This document shows positions 1 to 7,016 of a DNA stretch of 18,953 bases, piece by piece. Source of the stretch: Armatimonadota bacterium. Lineage in GTDB: Bacteria; Armatimonadota; Fimbriimonadia; Fimbriimonadales; Fimbriimonadaceae. The notes under the pieces were generated by a model. It ran no database searches. It was not told where the DNA came from and worked only from the letters and a program-made list of their open reading frames with translations. Within the stretch, counting starts at the first letter, position 1. Each line of letters begins with the position of its first letter. Position numbers and translations under genes: made by a program. The stretch lies in the NCBI GenBank assembly GCA_023392285.1, contig JAEVZK010000026.1:1-18953 (forward strand). The letters run 5' to 3'.

Positions 1-24
1 ACACCAAATTTATCACCAAAACAG

Positions 25-53
25 AAAAAGGGCCCGCCGAACCCGGCGAGCCC
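25..53 (-). terminator. Intrinsic terminator downstream of the SDH-type protease gene
   Basis: On the minus strand a 10-bp stem (arms 44-53 and 30-39, one G-U pair) closes a 4-nt loop (40-43). It is followed directly by five U residues (25-29) and then a U-rich stretch. It lies about 87 nt past the stop codon of the protease gene, the only minus-strand gene seen upstream of it. This is a textbook Rho-independent terminator. Confidence 0.85.
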
Positions 54-140
54 TGAAGACAGCTATTAAGTTAAGATCGTTGGAGCAATTCTTCAGTCAT
101 CCTTCCAGTGGAGGGATGGGTAGGGCAAGATTGGACGGAC

Positions 141-1160
141 TCACTTCTTTGCGGATCCGGCTTTCGCGTCAAAATTTTGTCCATTCGTAGCGACTCCTCC
201 TTCCGGATTTCCCACGTTGTTCTCTCGTCTTGCATGTTCATTATTATCCTCGGTTTTTTTGACTGTTGACAACAGGGTGAAGATCGGATTTTCACTCGGT
301 CGTCTTGAAAAAAGGGGCCACATATCTAAAAGCGCCACCTCATTTTGTGACGGTTCCCTCACCCTATGAAATAGTTCTTTCGCCTCTTCCCGGTCTATGA
401 CGAACGAGTGAGACGGATACCTCACTAACAAATTTTGGAGAGTTTCGGGCTTGAGGTTGGCTGACCGTTTAGCCAACCGTTTCCCATAATGCTCTGCCAC
501 TTCTAAGGCTCGTCGATCTTCTCCTAGTTTAAATGGATCAACCTGAGCATACACTTGCTCGAAGAGCCCTGTGGTTAGCCGTACCGCCACATCCATGGAA
601 GTACGCAGCGAGACCTGGTTTGGCAGATCCTGCTTCAACTGGATGAGCGTCTGCTCAAAAGTTTCGAACGCCGATTGACGAATTGCATCCAGTGCCGTTT
701 GACCCGTGAGCCCAGAACTCATCACCCAGAGCTCGTCAGCCTTGGCAATTTGCATATCCAGGGGTCCCAAAACCGCATAATCGGACAAAACCAATTCTGT
801 TGCACCAAGAGCGATTAAAGTTCCCGCGCTGGCGCAATCTCCATTGATACACACCGTTAAGGATTTATAACTGCGATGAAAGCTGCGCGCGATCCTGTAT
901 GCTGCGTCCGGATCTCCACCGTATGTGGAGATTATGAGGAATGCGTTACCTCTTCGGTTCGGTTGCATGCAGGCCTCGATGCAAGAAGCGTCGAGAGGTC
1001 TCCGAATTGGTCCACTGAACAAATAGATATCAGCATCCAGATCTTCCGCAACCACTGTAGCAAGCCGCTCCGCTTTCTCAGCTAAAGTCTCTTCTTCCTC
1101 AACCGGAGGAAGATCTGTGCGATCATTCTTTGAAAGCGCCAATATGTCCGCCTCACTCAT
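141..1160 (-). CDS. ClpP-fold serine protease of the SDH (serine dehydrogenase proteinase) family
   Basis: A 339-residue protein of the ClpP/crotonase fold, best matched to the SDH_protease (SDH_sah) family of cytoplasmic or membrane-associated serine peptidases. Visible family marks are the oxyanion/substrate strand STYGGDPDAAYRIAR (about 78-92), the nucleophile block CASAGTLIALGA with Ser111 as the likely catalytic serine, and LGPLDMQ shortly after. There is no signal peptide. The last 50 or so residues are polar, Asn/Gly/Lys-rich and probably disordered. The ATG at 1160 has no Shine-Dalgarno; a TATATT hexamer lies exactly 6 nt upstream, so the mRNA may be leaderless. The gene is monocistronic between a tRNA-Ala gene and a strong terminator, and looks more A+T-rich than the operon to its right. 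The substrate is unknown. Family assignment is fairly sure, cellular role is not. Confidence 0.8.
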   Translation of the reverse strand: MSEADILALSKNDRTDLPPVEEEETLAEKAERLATVVAEDLDADIYLFSGPIRRPLDASCIEACMQPNRRGNAFLIISTYGGDPDAAYRIARSFHRSYKSLTVCINGDCASAGTLIALGATELVLSDYAVLGPLDMQIAKADELWVMSSGLTGQTALDAIRQSAFETFEQTLIQLKQDLPNQVSLRTSMDVAVRLTTGLFEQVYAQVDPFKLGEDRRALEVAEHYGKRLAKRSANLKPETLQNLLVRYPSHSFVIDREEAKELFHRVREPSQNEVALLDMWPLFSRRPSENPIFTLLSTVKKTEDNNEHARRENNVGNPEGGVATNGQNFDAKAGSAKK

Positions 1161-1166
1161 AGCTTG

Positions 1167-1172
1167 AATATA
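1167..1172 (-). promoter_or_regulatory. Candidate -10 element (TATATT) for a leaderless protease mRNA
   Basis: TATATT on the minus strand ends 6 nt before the ATG at 1160, which would put the transcription start at or next to the A of the start codon. I see no convincing -35 hexamer at 16-18 nt. The same geometry recurs before the genes at 1436 and 16520. Confidence 0.5.
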
Positions 1173-1201
1173 CAGGAGAACATCAGAACATCATCAGTCG
1201 C

Positions 1202-1234
1202 AATCACGGTGATGTCGCGATTGTCACCATGATT
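1202..1234 (-). other. Long imperfect inverted repeat between tRNA-Ala and the protease gene
   Basis: Arms AATCACGGTGA (1202-1212) and TCACCATGATT (1224-1234) are complementary at 10 of 11 positions. In minus-strand RNA the odd position becomes a G-U pair, giving an 11-bp stem with an 11-nt loop. It lies downstream of tRNA-Ala and upstream of the protease promoter. There is no U-tract, so it could be a 3'-end processing or termination structure for the tRNA transcript, or an operator for the protease gene. A direct repeat GATTGTCACC (1219-1228 and 1231-1240) overlaps the right arm. Confidence 0.5.
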
Positions 1235-1299
1235 GTCACCAAAGATAGAATCGGGTTCCCATCTCCTGCGGTAAAGACGCCCAATTAGGTTCAAAGTCG

Positions 1300-1375
1300 T
1301 GGTGGAGGCAAGGGGACTCGAACCCCTGACCCTCTGCTTGCAAAGCAGATGCTCTCCCAACTGAGCTATGCCCCC
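1300..1375 (-). tRNA. tRNA-Ala (anticodon TGC)
   Basis: A complete 76-nt cloverleaf. The acceptor arm GGGGGCA pairs with TGCCTCC (one G-U pair), followed by discriminator A and an encoded CCA. The D-arm contains AGCTCAGTTGGGAGAGC. The anticodon stem TCTGC/GCAGA encloses loop TTTGCAA with anticodon TGC. The T-arm contains GGTTCGAGTCC. It reads GCA and, by wobble, other alanine codons. Its 5' end faces the divergent hisN-like gene 60 bp away. Confidence 0.98.
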
Positions 1376-1390
1376 ACGTGCGAGAAAGGA

Positions 1391-1396
1391 ATTATA
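1391..1396 (-). promoter_or_regulatory. -10 element (TATAAT) of the tRNA-Ala promoter
   Basis: A consensus TATAAT on the minus strand lies 15 nt upstream of the tRNA 5' end, which predicts a start near 1384 and a leader of about 9 nt. A TTGCCC at 1417-1422 could be a -35 element, but the 20-nt spacer is too long to be comfortable. It is back-to-back with the plus-strand -10 candidate at 1424-1429. Confidence 0.6.
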
Positions 1397-1423
1397 CCAC
1401 CGCGCAGAACCGAGGCGGGCAAG

Positions 1424-1429
1424 TACAAT
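1424..1429 (+). promoter_or_regulatory. Candidate -10 element (TACAAT) for the plus-strand operon
   Basis: TACAAT ends 6 nt before the ATG at 1436, so transcription would start at the start codon. There is no good Shine-Dalgarno and no clear -35. This is the first gene of the long plus-strand run, so a promoter is expected within the 60-bp gap after the tRNA. Confidence 0.5.
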
Positions 1430-1435
1430 CTCGCC

Positions 1436-2206
1436 ATGTCTCCGAGGTTGGCCTTCGCGATCGAAACGGCTGTCAAAGCTGGGCGATCGACCCTGGCTTA
1501 CTTTCAAGCCGGAGCGGCCATTCAGCTCAAAGAAGATGCGAGCCCCGTCACCATCGCGGACCAAACTGCGGAGCGTTTAATTAGGGAAGAACTTGCCCGT
1601 GCCTATTCCTCCGAGGCGATCCTTGGGGAAGAGGAAGGACAGTATGGCTCCGGCGAAACGCGATGGGTGATCGATCCCATCGATGGGACCAAGAGCTTTA
1701 TCAGCGGGGTGCCGCTCTATGCGACGCTCCTCTCTTTTGAGGAGTCGGGAAGGCCGATTTTAGGGGTGTGCTACTTGCCCGCTCTCGATGAACTTCTCTA
1801 CGCGGAGACCAATTCTGGCACCTTTTGGAACGGCCGGTTGGCCCGGGTCAGCCAAAAATCGGAGATGAAGTCGGCAGTGATCTGTACCGGAAGTCACCGC
1901 CTCATGGACCAACGTGGTCACACCGAAAATTTCCTAACTATCGCACGGAAAACGATGGCGACACGCACGTGGAGTGACGCTTACGGCCATGCTTTGGTGG
2001 CTACCGGACGGGTTGAGGCGATGGTCGATCCGAGCGTGAGCCGCTGGGACATTTCCGCGATGAAGATCATCGTGGAGGAGGCTGGCGGAGTCATGACGGA
2101 TTTCAGCGGTGGAGACCCGCTGCGCGAGCAGGCGCACGGCAGCCTGGAAGCGATCAGTTCGAACGGCAAGATCCACTCGGAACTGGTGGAGGCGCTACGG
2201 GGTTGA
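1436..2206 (+). CDS. hisN: Inositol-monophosphatase-family phosphatase, probably histidinol-phosphatase
   Basis: A 256-residue Mg-dependent phosphatase of the IMPase superfamily. Metal-binding motifs are all visible: Glu65/Glu66 in LGEEEG, the WVIDPIDGTKSF block with Asp80 and Asp83 (about 77-88), and SRWDISA near the C-terminus. The sequence around the second motif, with SGVPLYATLL following, is typical of HisN-type enzymes, which remove phosphate from histidinol phosphate in histidine biosynthesis. Inositol-1-phosphatase or another sugar phosphatase remains possible. The open frame extends back into the tRNA, so the start was set at the ATG at 1436, which gives the normal family length. It is the first gene of the operon and its stop overlaps the ruvX start. 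Confidence 0.85.
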   Translation: MSPRLAFAIETAVKAGRSTLAYFQAGAAIQLKEDASPVTIADQTAERLIREELARAYSSEAILGEEEGQYGSGETRWVIDPIDGTKSFISGVPLYATLLSFEESGRPILGVCYLPALDELLYAETNSGTFWNGRLARVSQKSEMKSAVICTGSHRLMDQRGHTENFLTIARKTMATRTWSDAYGHALVATGRVEAMVDPSVSRWDISAMKIIVEEAGGVMTDFSGGDPLREQAHGSLEAISSNGKIHSELVEALRG

Positions 2207-2616
2207 GGCTACTTGGAATCGACTTCGGTTTTAAACGCATTGGTTTGGCGATCGCTGAAACGGAGTTTGGAATCATCTCTGCTCGTCCTCCCCTCGAAGC
2301 CTCTGGAATCTTGCGGAAGGATGCTGAAAAAATCGCCGCCATGGCAGGAAGTGAGCAGGTGGATTGCGTCATTCTCGGACTTCCGCTCCTTCAAGGGGAG
2401 GAAGGCAAAATGGCCAAGATATGCCGGCGATTGGGAGATGAGATCAGCATCCTCGGTTACGAGGTCGGATATGTCGACGAGGCCATGAGCAGTGTCGAAG
2501 CGGATCAAGTATGGCGAGGCGAAGGCATGAAGGCGAGCGAAAGAAGAAAAGTGAAAGATAGCGAAGCAGCTCGTCTCATCTTGGAGCGGTACATCCATGA
2601 GCAGAAAATCGATTAA
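2203..2616 (+). CDS. ruvX: RuvX/YqgF family RNase H-fold nuclease
   Basis: A 137-residue YqgF/RuvX protein, the normal family length. It is a cytoplasmic RNase H-like nuclease linked to pre-16S rRNA 5'-end processing and described as a Holliday-junction resolvase homologue. Visible motifs are LLGIDFGFKRIGLA at the N-terminus with Asp7 as the first acidic ligand, VILGLPLL in the middle, YVDEAMSS, and the C-terminal DSEAARLILERY with the last catalytic Asp. The TTG start overlaps the previous stop as TTGA, and a GGAGG lies about 10 nt upstream, which supports this start. The 3' end overlaps mltG by 20 bp. Confidence 0.93.
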   Translation: MRLLGIDFGFKRIGLAIAETEFGIISARPPLEASGILRKDAEKIAAMAGSEQVDCVILGLPLLQGEEGKMAKICRRLGDEISILGYEVGYVDEAMSSVEADQVWRGEGMKASERRKVKDSEAARLILERYIHEQKID

Positions 2617-3601
2617 GCGAAACCTCTCCTTCTTTCTGGTCGGGATCATTCTCGCAGCGGCCTACGCTGGCTATACGTTTCAGCAGAAACTCAAGCCAAC
2701 GCCGCCGGGTTCGCCCCAACTCATCCGAATTGCGAAACGAACCCCTACTTCCACGGTGATGTCGCTACTCGAGGACAAAGGCATTATCCGCAGCGCGGCA
2801 GCGACTGGATTTTATGCTCGATGGAAGAAATGGCCAGCCCTAATTCAAGACGGCGCTTATCGTGTAGCTCCCGGAATGACCGGCGATCAGTTGATCCGTG
2901 CCCTTCAAGAGAGGATCGAAATCAAGGTGACGGTGCCGGAATATTTTTGGGTCGCCCGAACGGCGAAGCTCATGGCATCGAAGAATGTAGCGGACGCTCA
3001 GGAGTATATCGATCAAGCTGGCAAGCCGGCGGAATTTAAAGGCGACGTTGATTTCCCACTTCCCTCAAAAAGCCTGGAAGGATATCTCTTTCCGGATACT
3101 TATCTGATCGAACCGGAAGCGGGTGCCCATGCGGTGATTCGCCAACAACTCAAAACTTTCGAGAAGCGGGTTTGGGACGGCCTCAACCATCCCAAAAACC
3201 TTGGGCGAGCCATCATCATTGCGTCTATCGTGGAGCGAGAAGCGAAGCTGGATTCGGAGAGGCCGATGGTGGCGGGGGTGATCGAGAATCGACTGGCGAA
3301 AGGTATGCCTCTTGAGATGGACGCTACGGTTCTGTATGCTCAGCAGAACTGGCACGAGCCGACGGGATCCGACATCCGAAACACTATCTCGCCCTACAAC
3401 ACGTACAAGAACAAGGGACTTCCCCCGGGACCGATCTGCTCGCCTGGTTTGAAGAGCATCAAAGCAGCTTTGAACCCGAGCCGCCATAATTATCTTTATT
3501 ACGTAGCGTTGCCAAACGGGAAAAGCTTGTTCTCTTCCACCTTGGAGCAGCATAATGCGAACATTAACAAGAGGCGGGCAGCTCTTCGAGCACTAAAATG
3601 A
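2597..3601 (+). CDS. mltG: Endolytic murein transglycosylase MltG (YceG-like)
   Basis: A 334-residue inner-membrane enzyme that cleaves nascent glycan strands and is thought to terminate peptidoglycan polymerisation. Residues 10-26 form the single N-terminal membrane anchor (FFLVGIILAAAYAGY). A LysM-like region follows, then the YceG catalytic domain. The motifs LEGYLFPDTY, IIASIVEREA with the expected catalytic Glu213, ENRLAKGMPLEMDATVLY, SPYNTYKNKGLPPGPICSPG and HNYLYYVA are all present and in the usual order. The ATG has GGAG 10 nt upstream. ruvX next to mltG is a common bacterial arrangement. The stop overlaps the next ATG. Confidence 0.95.
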   Translation: MSRKSIKRNLSFFLVGIILAAAYAGYTFQQKLKPTPPGSPQLIRIAKRTPTSTVMSLLEDKGIIRSAAATGFYARWKKWPALIQDGAYRVAPGMTGDQLIRALQERIEIKVTVPEYFWVARTAKLMASKNVADAQEYIDQAGKPAEFKGDVDFPLPSKSLEGYLFPDTYLIEPEAGAHAVIRQQLKTFEKRVWDGLNHPKNLGRAIIIASIVEREAKLDSERPMVAGVIENRLAKGMPLEMDATVLYAQQNWHEPTGSDIRNTISPYNTYKNKGLPPGPICSPGLKSIKAALNPSRHNYLYYVALPNGKSLFSSTLEQHNANINKRRAALRALK

Positions 3602-4698
3602 GGTGGCAGACAGGCAGATTCGATCGAAGGCAAGTCTCTTCGGTGTTTCACAACTTCGTACCAGCTCATGCGGCAAATTCCCTCCACGAGGTCAGCCTAG
3701 CCGAGCTTAAGAGCGCCGGAAAATCCCTCATCTTGCTGGATGTCGACCACACCTTGGTGAAGTGGAAGCAGGAGGATTTTGCGGAACCGATTCTGAACTG
3801 GCTTGCGGAGGCCAGACAGATGGGGTTCGACCTCTGTATTATCAGCAACACACGTCGAGTAGAGCGCCTCAAGCGGCTCTCGCAAAAGCTGGGGATCGAG
3901 ACCGTCCGAGGCCGATTCAAGCCTAGTCGCGCGATGTTCCGACTGGCGCTGATCAAGTTTAAGAAAAAGCCAGAGGAAGCGGTGATGGTCGGAGACCAAT
4001 TGATGACCGATATCTTGGGGGCAAATCGTGCCGGGATCGAGGCCATCTGGGTCAGGAAGATGGAAGGCAAAGAGTTTGGCCCGACCAAGATTAACCGTTT
4101 CATGGAGCGACTGCTGCAAAGCGCGATTTACAAAGGATTGGTCACTCCGGTCGACGAACCCGCAGCGGCCCCGAGCATCGAGCAGGCGAAACCGCTTGCA
4201 GATCGAGCTCTCGTCCACCAACTGGTCAAATTTGGAATTGTCGGTGGCAGCGGATTCATCATCGACTTTGGCCTTCGCTGGTACCTCACGTTTCACGCGC
4301 CTTGGGGGAATCGGCTCATGAGTGACGTCTTCGGCAGTTGGCTTCAAAGGACGTGGCCTTTTTTCGCGAAAACGTTCAGCACTCCGGCGAACGCCGCGTT
4401 GCCCTTCTTCATCGTCATCTCATCGGGCCTGGCAATCTGTAATAACTTCGTGTGGAATCGGCTCTGGACATTCGAGATCAAGAGCAAGGAGGAGCGAGCC
4501 GCCCAATTCCGGCGCTTTGTTCTCATTTCGGTGATTGGCCTGATCCTCAACAACCTGATCTCCACATCGCTTAACCAAATCATCGCCGGGCATGCGCAAA
4601 AGAGCTTAGCGCTGGCGACGGTCATCGCCACGATCGTGGTGGCGGTTTGGAATTTCCTCGGCTACCGCTTCTACGCTTTCAAGCCCAGGACGCAATGA
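3598..4698 (+). CDS. Fusion of a YqeG-type HAD phosphatase with a GtrA-like membrane domain
   Basis: A 366-residue two-domain protein. Residues about 15-175 match YqeG/GEP4-like HAD-IIIA phosphatases: DVDHTLV with nucleophile Asp48 and acid/base Asp50, IISNT, and the acidic motif MVGDQLMTDILGANRAG. Members with known function dephosphorylate phosphatidylglycerophosphate. After a Pro/Ala linker, residues about 198-363 form a GtrA-like domain with four membrane segments (from LVKFGIVGGSGFIIDFGLR, through NNFVWNRLWTF, to WNFLGYRFYAF). GtrA-family proteins are associated with moving polyprenyl-linked sugars across the membrane. The frame is continuous and overlaps both neighbours by 4 nt, so the fusion looks real. 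The combined substrate is unknown; a lipid-phosphate or lipid-linked sugar role is inferred. Confidence 0.87.
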   Translation: MRWQTGRFDRRQVSSVFHNFVPAHAANSLHEVSLAELKSAGKSLILLDVDHTLVKWKQEDFAEPILNWLAEARQMGFDLCIISNTRRVERLKRLSQKLGIETVRGRFKPSRAMFRLALIKFKKKPEEAVMVGDQLMTDILGANRAGIEAIWVRKMEGKEFGPTKINRFMERLLQSAIYKGLVTPVDEPAAAPSIEQAKPLADRALVHQLVKFGIVGGSGFIIDFGLRWYLTFHAPWGNRLMSDVFGSWLQRTWPFFAKTFSTPANAALPFFIVISSGLAICNNFVWNRLWTFEIKSKEERAAQFRRFVLISVIGLILNNLISTSLNQIIAGHAQKSLALATVIATIVVAVWNFLGYRFYAFKPRTQ

Positions 4699-5486
4699 CT
4701 GAGTGGTGGGAGTGGCGGGAGGCACCACCAGCCGATTTTGCTGTCTTGGGTGATCCGATCTCTCATTCACTCTCGCCCGCGATGCACCGGGCAGCTCTTC
4801 GATTGATGTCCCGCCCTGAACGTTATGTGGCGGTCCGGGTGCCGGAAGGTGAGTTCGAGGAAGCTGTTATCCATTTGCAGGGACTCGGATTTGTGGGCTT
4901 GAACGTGACGGTTCCCTTAAAGGCGGCAGCGGTGAAGTTCTTCGCTGGGGACGAGTTCAGCGTGCGATGCGGTGCCGCCAACACGATCGACCTCCGCACG
5001 AGACGCTGCATCAACACAGACGGGCAGGGCTTTATGGACACGCTTTCCGACCTCCCCCTTGAGCGTCCCAGCGTGCTCCTGCTTGGCGCGGGCGGAGCGG
5101 CCCGAGCGGTTGCATTGAGCTGTGCCCTGGCGGGGTACCCTCTTAAGGTCTTCAATCGAACCCGATCACGAGCTCTTTCAATGATCGAGGAACTTCAGAT
5201 CAGCGCCTCGGTTGTTGACAGCCCCACTGCCACCGGTATCGATCTTATCGTGAACGCGACCTCTGCAACCTTGAATTCTGAAGTGCTTCCAATCGATTGG
5301 AGGGCGGGTTCTGGCGTCGCTTACGACCTTATGTATGGATCGTCCTCTTTCCTGGCGCAAGCTGCCTCGCACGGCTGGCGCACCGTAGACGGTAGGGAGA
5401 TGCTGGTTGCACAGGGAGCTCGATCGCTGGAATTCTGGCTCGGATTACCGGTTCCTCGACAGGTGATGCGGGAGGCTCTCCTTTGA
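4695..5486 (+). CDS. aroE: Shikimate dehydrogenase (NADP+)
   Basis: A 263-residue AroE, which reduces 3-dehydroshikimate to shikimate in chorismate and aromatic amino acid biosynthesis. Shikimate-binding residues sit in GDPISHSLSP (Ser23, Ser25). Catalytic Lys76 is in NVTVPLK, Asn96 in GAANTID and Asp109 in NTDG. The nucleotide-binding loop LLGAGGAARA (about 129-138) is followed by VFNRTRSRA, whose NRT is typical of NADP preference. The C-terminal MLVAQGARSLEFWLG helix is intact. The frame is open back to 4647, but the ATG at 4695 overlaps the preceding stop as ATGA and gives the normal length. Its stop overlaps the tsaC TTG. Confidence 0.95.
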   Translation: MTEWWEWREAPPADFAVLGDPISHSLSPAMHRAALRLMSRPERYVAVRVPEGEFEEAVIHLQGLGFVGLNVTVPLKAAAVKFFAGDEFSVRCGAANTIDLRTRRCINTDGQGFMDTLSDLPLERPSVLLLGAGGAARAVALSCALAGYPLKVFNRTRSRALSMIEELQISASVVDSPTATGIDLIVNATSATLNSEVLPIDWRAGSGVAYDLMYGSSSFLAQAASHGWRTVDGREMLVAQGARSLEFWLGLPVPRQVMREALL

Positions 5487-6430
5487 CCAAAGTGCTCGCC
5501 GCCACGCTGAAAAACATTGCCGCAGCTGCGGAGGCGATCAAAGCCGGCAAGCTCATCATCATGCCGACGGAGACGGTTTACGGACTGGCGGCCGATGCCA
5601 CCAACAGTCAGGCTGTAAGCAAGATATTTACCGCGAAGGACCGACCCGCCGACAATCCTCTCATCGTCCATATCGCGAACATGGACCAGCTATCTCTGAT
5701 CACCCGGGATGTTTCCGAAGCCGCCATCCTGTTAGCGGAACGGTTTTGGCCTGGTCCGCTCACCCTTGTGCTCCCGAAGAATGATAGTGTTCCATCGGTC
5801 GTCACGGGAGGTCTCGACACGGTTGCTGTGCGCATGCCCGCTCATCCAGTCGCCCTCAGCCTTATCCGGCGTGCAGGAGTCCCTATCGCGGCTCCGAGCG
5901 CCAACCGTTTTATGAAGCTTTCGCCCACGCGTGCCGAACACGTCGATTCAGTGCTCGCGCGAAGGGTTGAGATGGTGCTAGACGGTGGCCCATCCAAGAT
6001 TGGCGTTGAATCTACGGTGATTGATTGTACGGGTGACACGCCCCAGATTCTGCGGCCAGGCGGTGTCTCCCGAGGTGAGATCGAGGCTTGCCTCGGCGCT
6101 CCCCTAGGAACAAATCCTCCCGACGCACTACGGAAATCTCCAGGCATGTATGCGCGGCACTACGCTCCGAAAGCGACCGTGAAAATCGTTGAGAAGCTCG
6201 CTGATCGACAGCCGGGACTTACCTTTTCTGCGCCCGAAAACGACCGGCAGATCCGGATGCCTAAATCTGCCTCCGCTTACTCGGCAGTTCTCTACGACAA
6301 TCTTCACCGCCTCGACCGGATGAAGGTCAGCACGATCTACGTGCAAGAGCCTCCCGAGGGGCCCGAGTGGGAGGCAATTCGAGACCGGCTGGCCAAAGCG
6401 AGTGCCATCCAGAAAACCGAGGAAAGTTGA
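5483..6430 (+). CDS. tsaC: L-threonylcarbamoyladenylate synthase, Sua5 type
   Basis: A 315-residue enzyme that makes threonylcarbamoyl-AMP from threonine, bicarbonate and ATP for the universal t6A37 modification of ANN-reading tRNAs. The YrdC domain (about 10-195) shows MPTETVYGLAADA, KDRPADNPLIVH, FWPGPLTLVL, VAVRMPAHP, APSANRF and ESTVIDCT. The C-terminal Sua5 domain follows, announced by SPGMYARHYAPKA, so this is the long Sua5 form and not the short TsaC form. The TTG start shares bases with the aroE stop, and GGAGG lies about 8 nt upstream. Confidence 0.93.
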   Translation: MTKVLAATLKNIAAAAEAIKAGKLIIMPTETVYGLAADATNSQAVSKIFTAKDRPADNPLIVHIANMDQLSLITRDVSEAAILLAERFWPGPLTLVLPKNDSVPSVVTGGLDTVAVRMPAHPVALSLIRRAGVPIAAPSANRFMKLSPTRAEHVDSVLARRVEMVLDGGPSKIGVESTVIDCTGDTPQILRPGGVSRGEIEACLGAPLGTNPPDALRKSPGMYARHYAPKATVKIVEKLADRQPGLTFSAPENDRQIRMPKSASAYSAVLYDNLHRLDRMKVSTIYVQEPPEGPEWEAIRDRLAKASAIQKTEES

Positions 6431-6433
6431 GCC

Positions 6434-6979
6434 ATGTCGGCATTTCCGAGACTGGAGAGCGAGCAGCTTATCTTGAGGGAACTGGATCGTCATGATGCGC
6501 AGGCCGTCCTGCGGATTTTCGGCAATGAGAAGGTGGTCCGCTATTACAATGTGCCGCTAATGCATACCCTTGATGAAGCCGTCTCGCTGATTGAGAGTCG
6601 TCGTCGCAAGTTGGATTCGGGCATGGGTATTCGCTGGGCCATTGAGTTGAAGGGATGTCCGGGGGAATATGTTGGGTCATGCGGCTTCGAGCTCTGGCAT
6701 CGACCTTGGCGCTATGCTGAAATTGGCTACGAGCTTGCCCCTGAGCACTGGGGAAGAGGCATCATGCCGCAGGCGCTTCGTGTGATGATCCGGTACGGGA
6801 TCGAATCGATGCATCTTCATCGTGTGGAGGCGCAGGTTTCACCTGAGAACATCGCCTCGCAGCGCGTTTTAGCCAAGGTTGGGTTCAAGCGAGAAGGATT
6901 TCTGCGCGAGCGCGGCTTCTGGAACTTGGCACACCATGACCTTCTCCTCTTCGCCCTGCTTGCGAGCGAGCTGATCTAG
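6434..6979 (+). CDS. GNAT N-acetyltransferase, RimJ/RimL-like
   Basis: A 181-residue Acetyltransf_3-type GNAT. It begins with the typical LESEQLILRELDRHDAQAV segment. It then has GSCGFELW, the acceptor-side strand AEIGYELAPEHWGRGIMPQAL carrying the acetyl-CoA loop (about 97-116), and the C-terminal HRVEAQVSPENIASQRVL and GFKREGFLRE. RimJ/RimL relatives acetylate N-termini of ribosomal proteins, but many members act on other amines, so the substrate is open. It starts 3 nt after the tsaC stop with a GAGGAAAG ribosome binding site, so it is co-transcribed. Confidence 0.9.
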   Translation: MSAFPRLESEQLILRELDRHDAQAVLRIFGNEKVVRYYNVPLMHTLDEAVSLIESRRRKLDSGMGIRWAIELKGCPGEYVGSCGFELWHRPWRYAEIGYELAPEHWGRGIMPQALRVMIRYGIESMHLHRVEAQVSPENIASQRVLAKVGFKREGFLRERGFWNLAHHDLLLFALLASELI

Positions 6980-7016
6980 TGCATTGTTTCAACTCGTCCC
7001 TTCGTCTTAACTTCAC

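Noticed and set aside
71..295. Small minus-strand frame over the end of the protease gene
   Set aside because: It overlaps the protease coding sequence in another frame, has no start signals and resembles nothing.
1157..1564. A 135-codon minus-strand frame running through the tRNA
   Set aside because: Its central part is the familiar false translation of a tRNA-Ala gene (GGIAQLGEHLLCKQ). It also overlaps the hisN-like start and the protease start.
4647..4694. Longer N-terminus for AroE
   Set aside because: The extra 16 residues are a shifted-frame reading of the end of the GtrA domain. The ATG at 4695 overlaps the previous stop and matches the family length.
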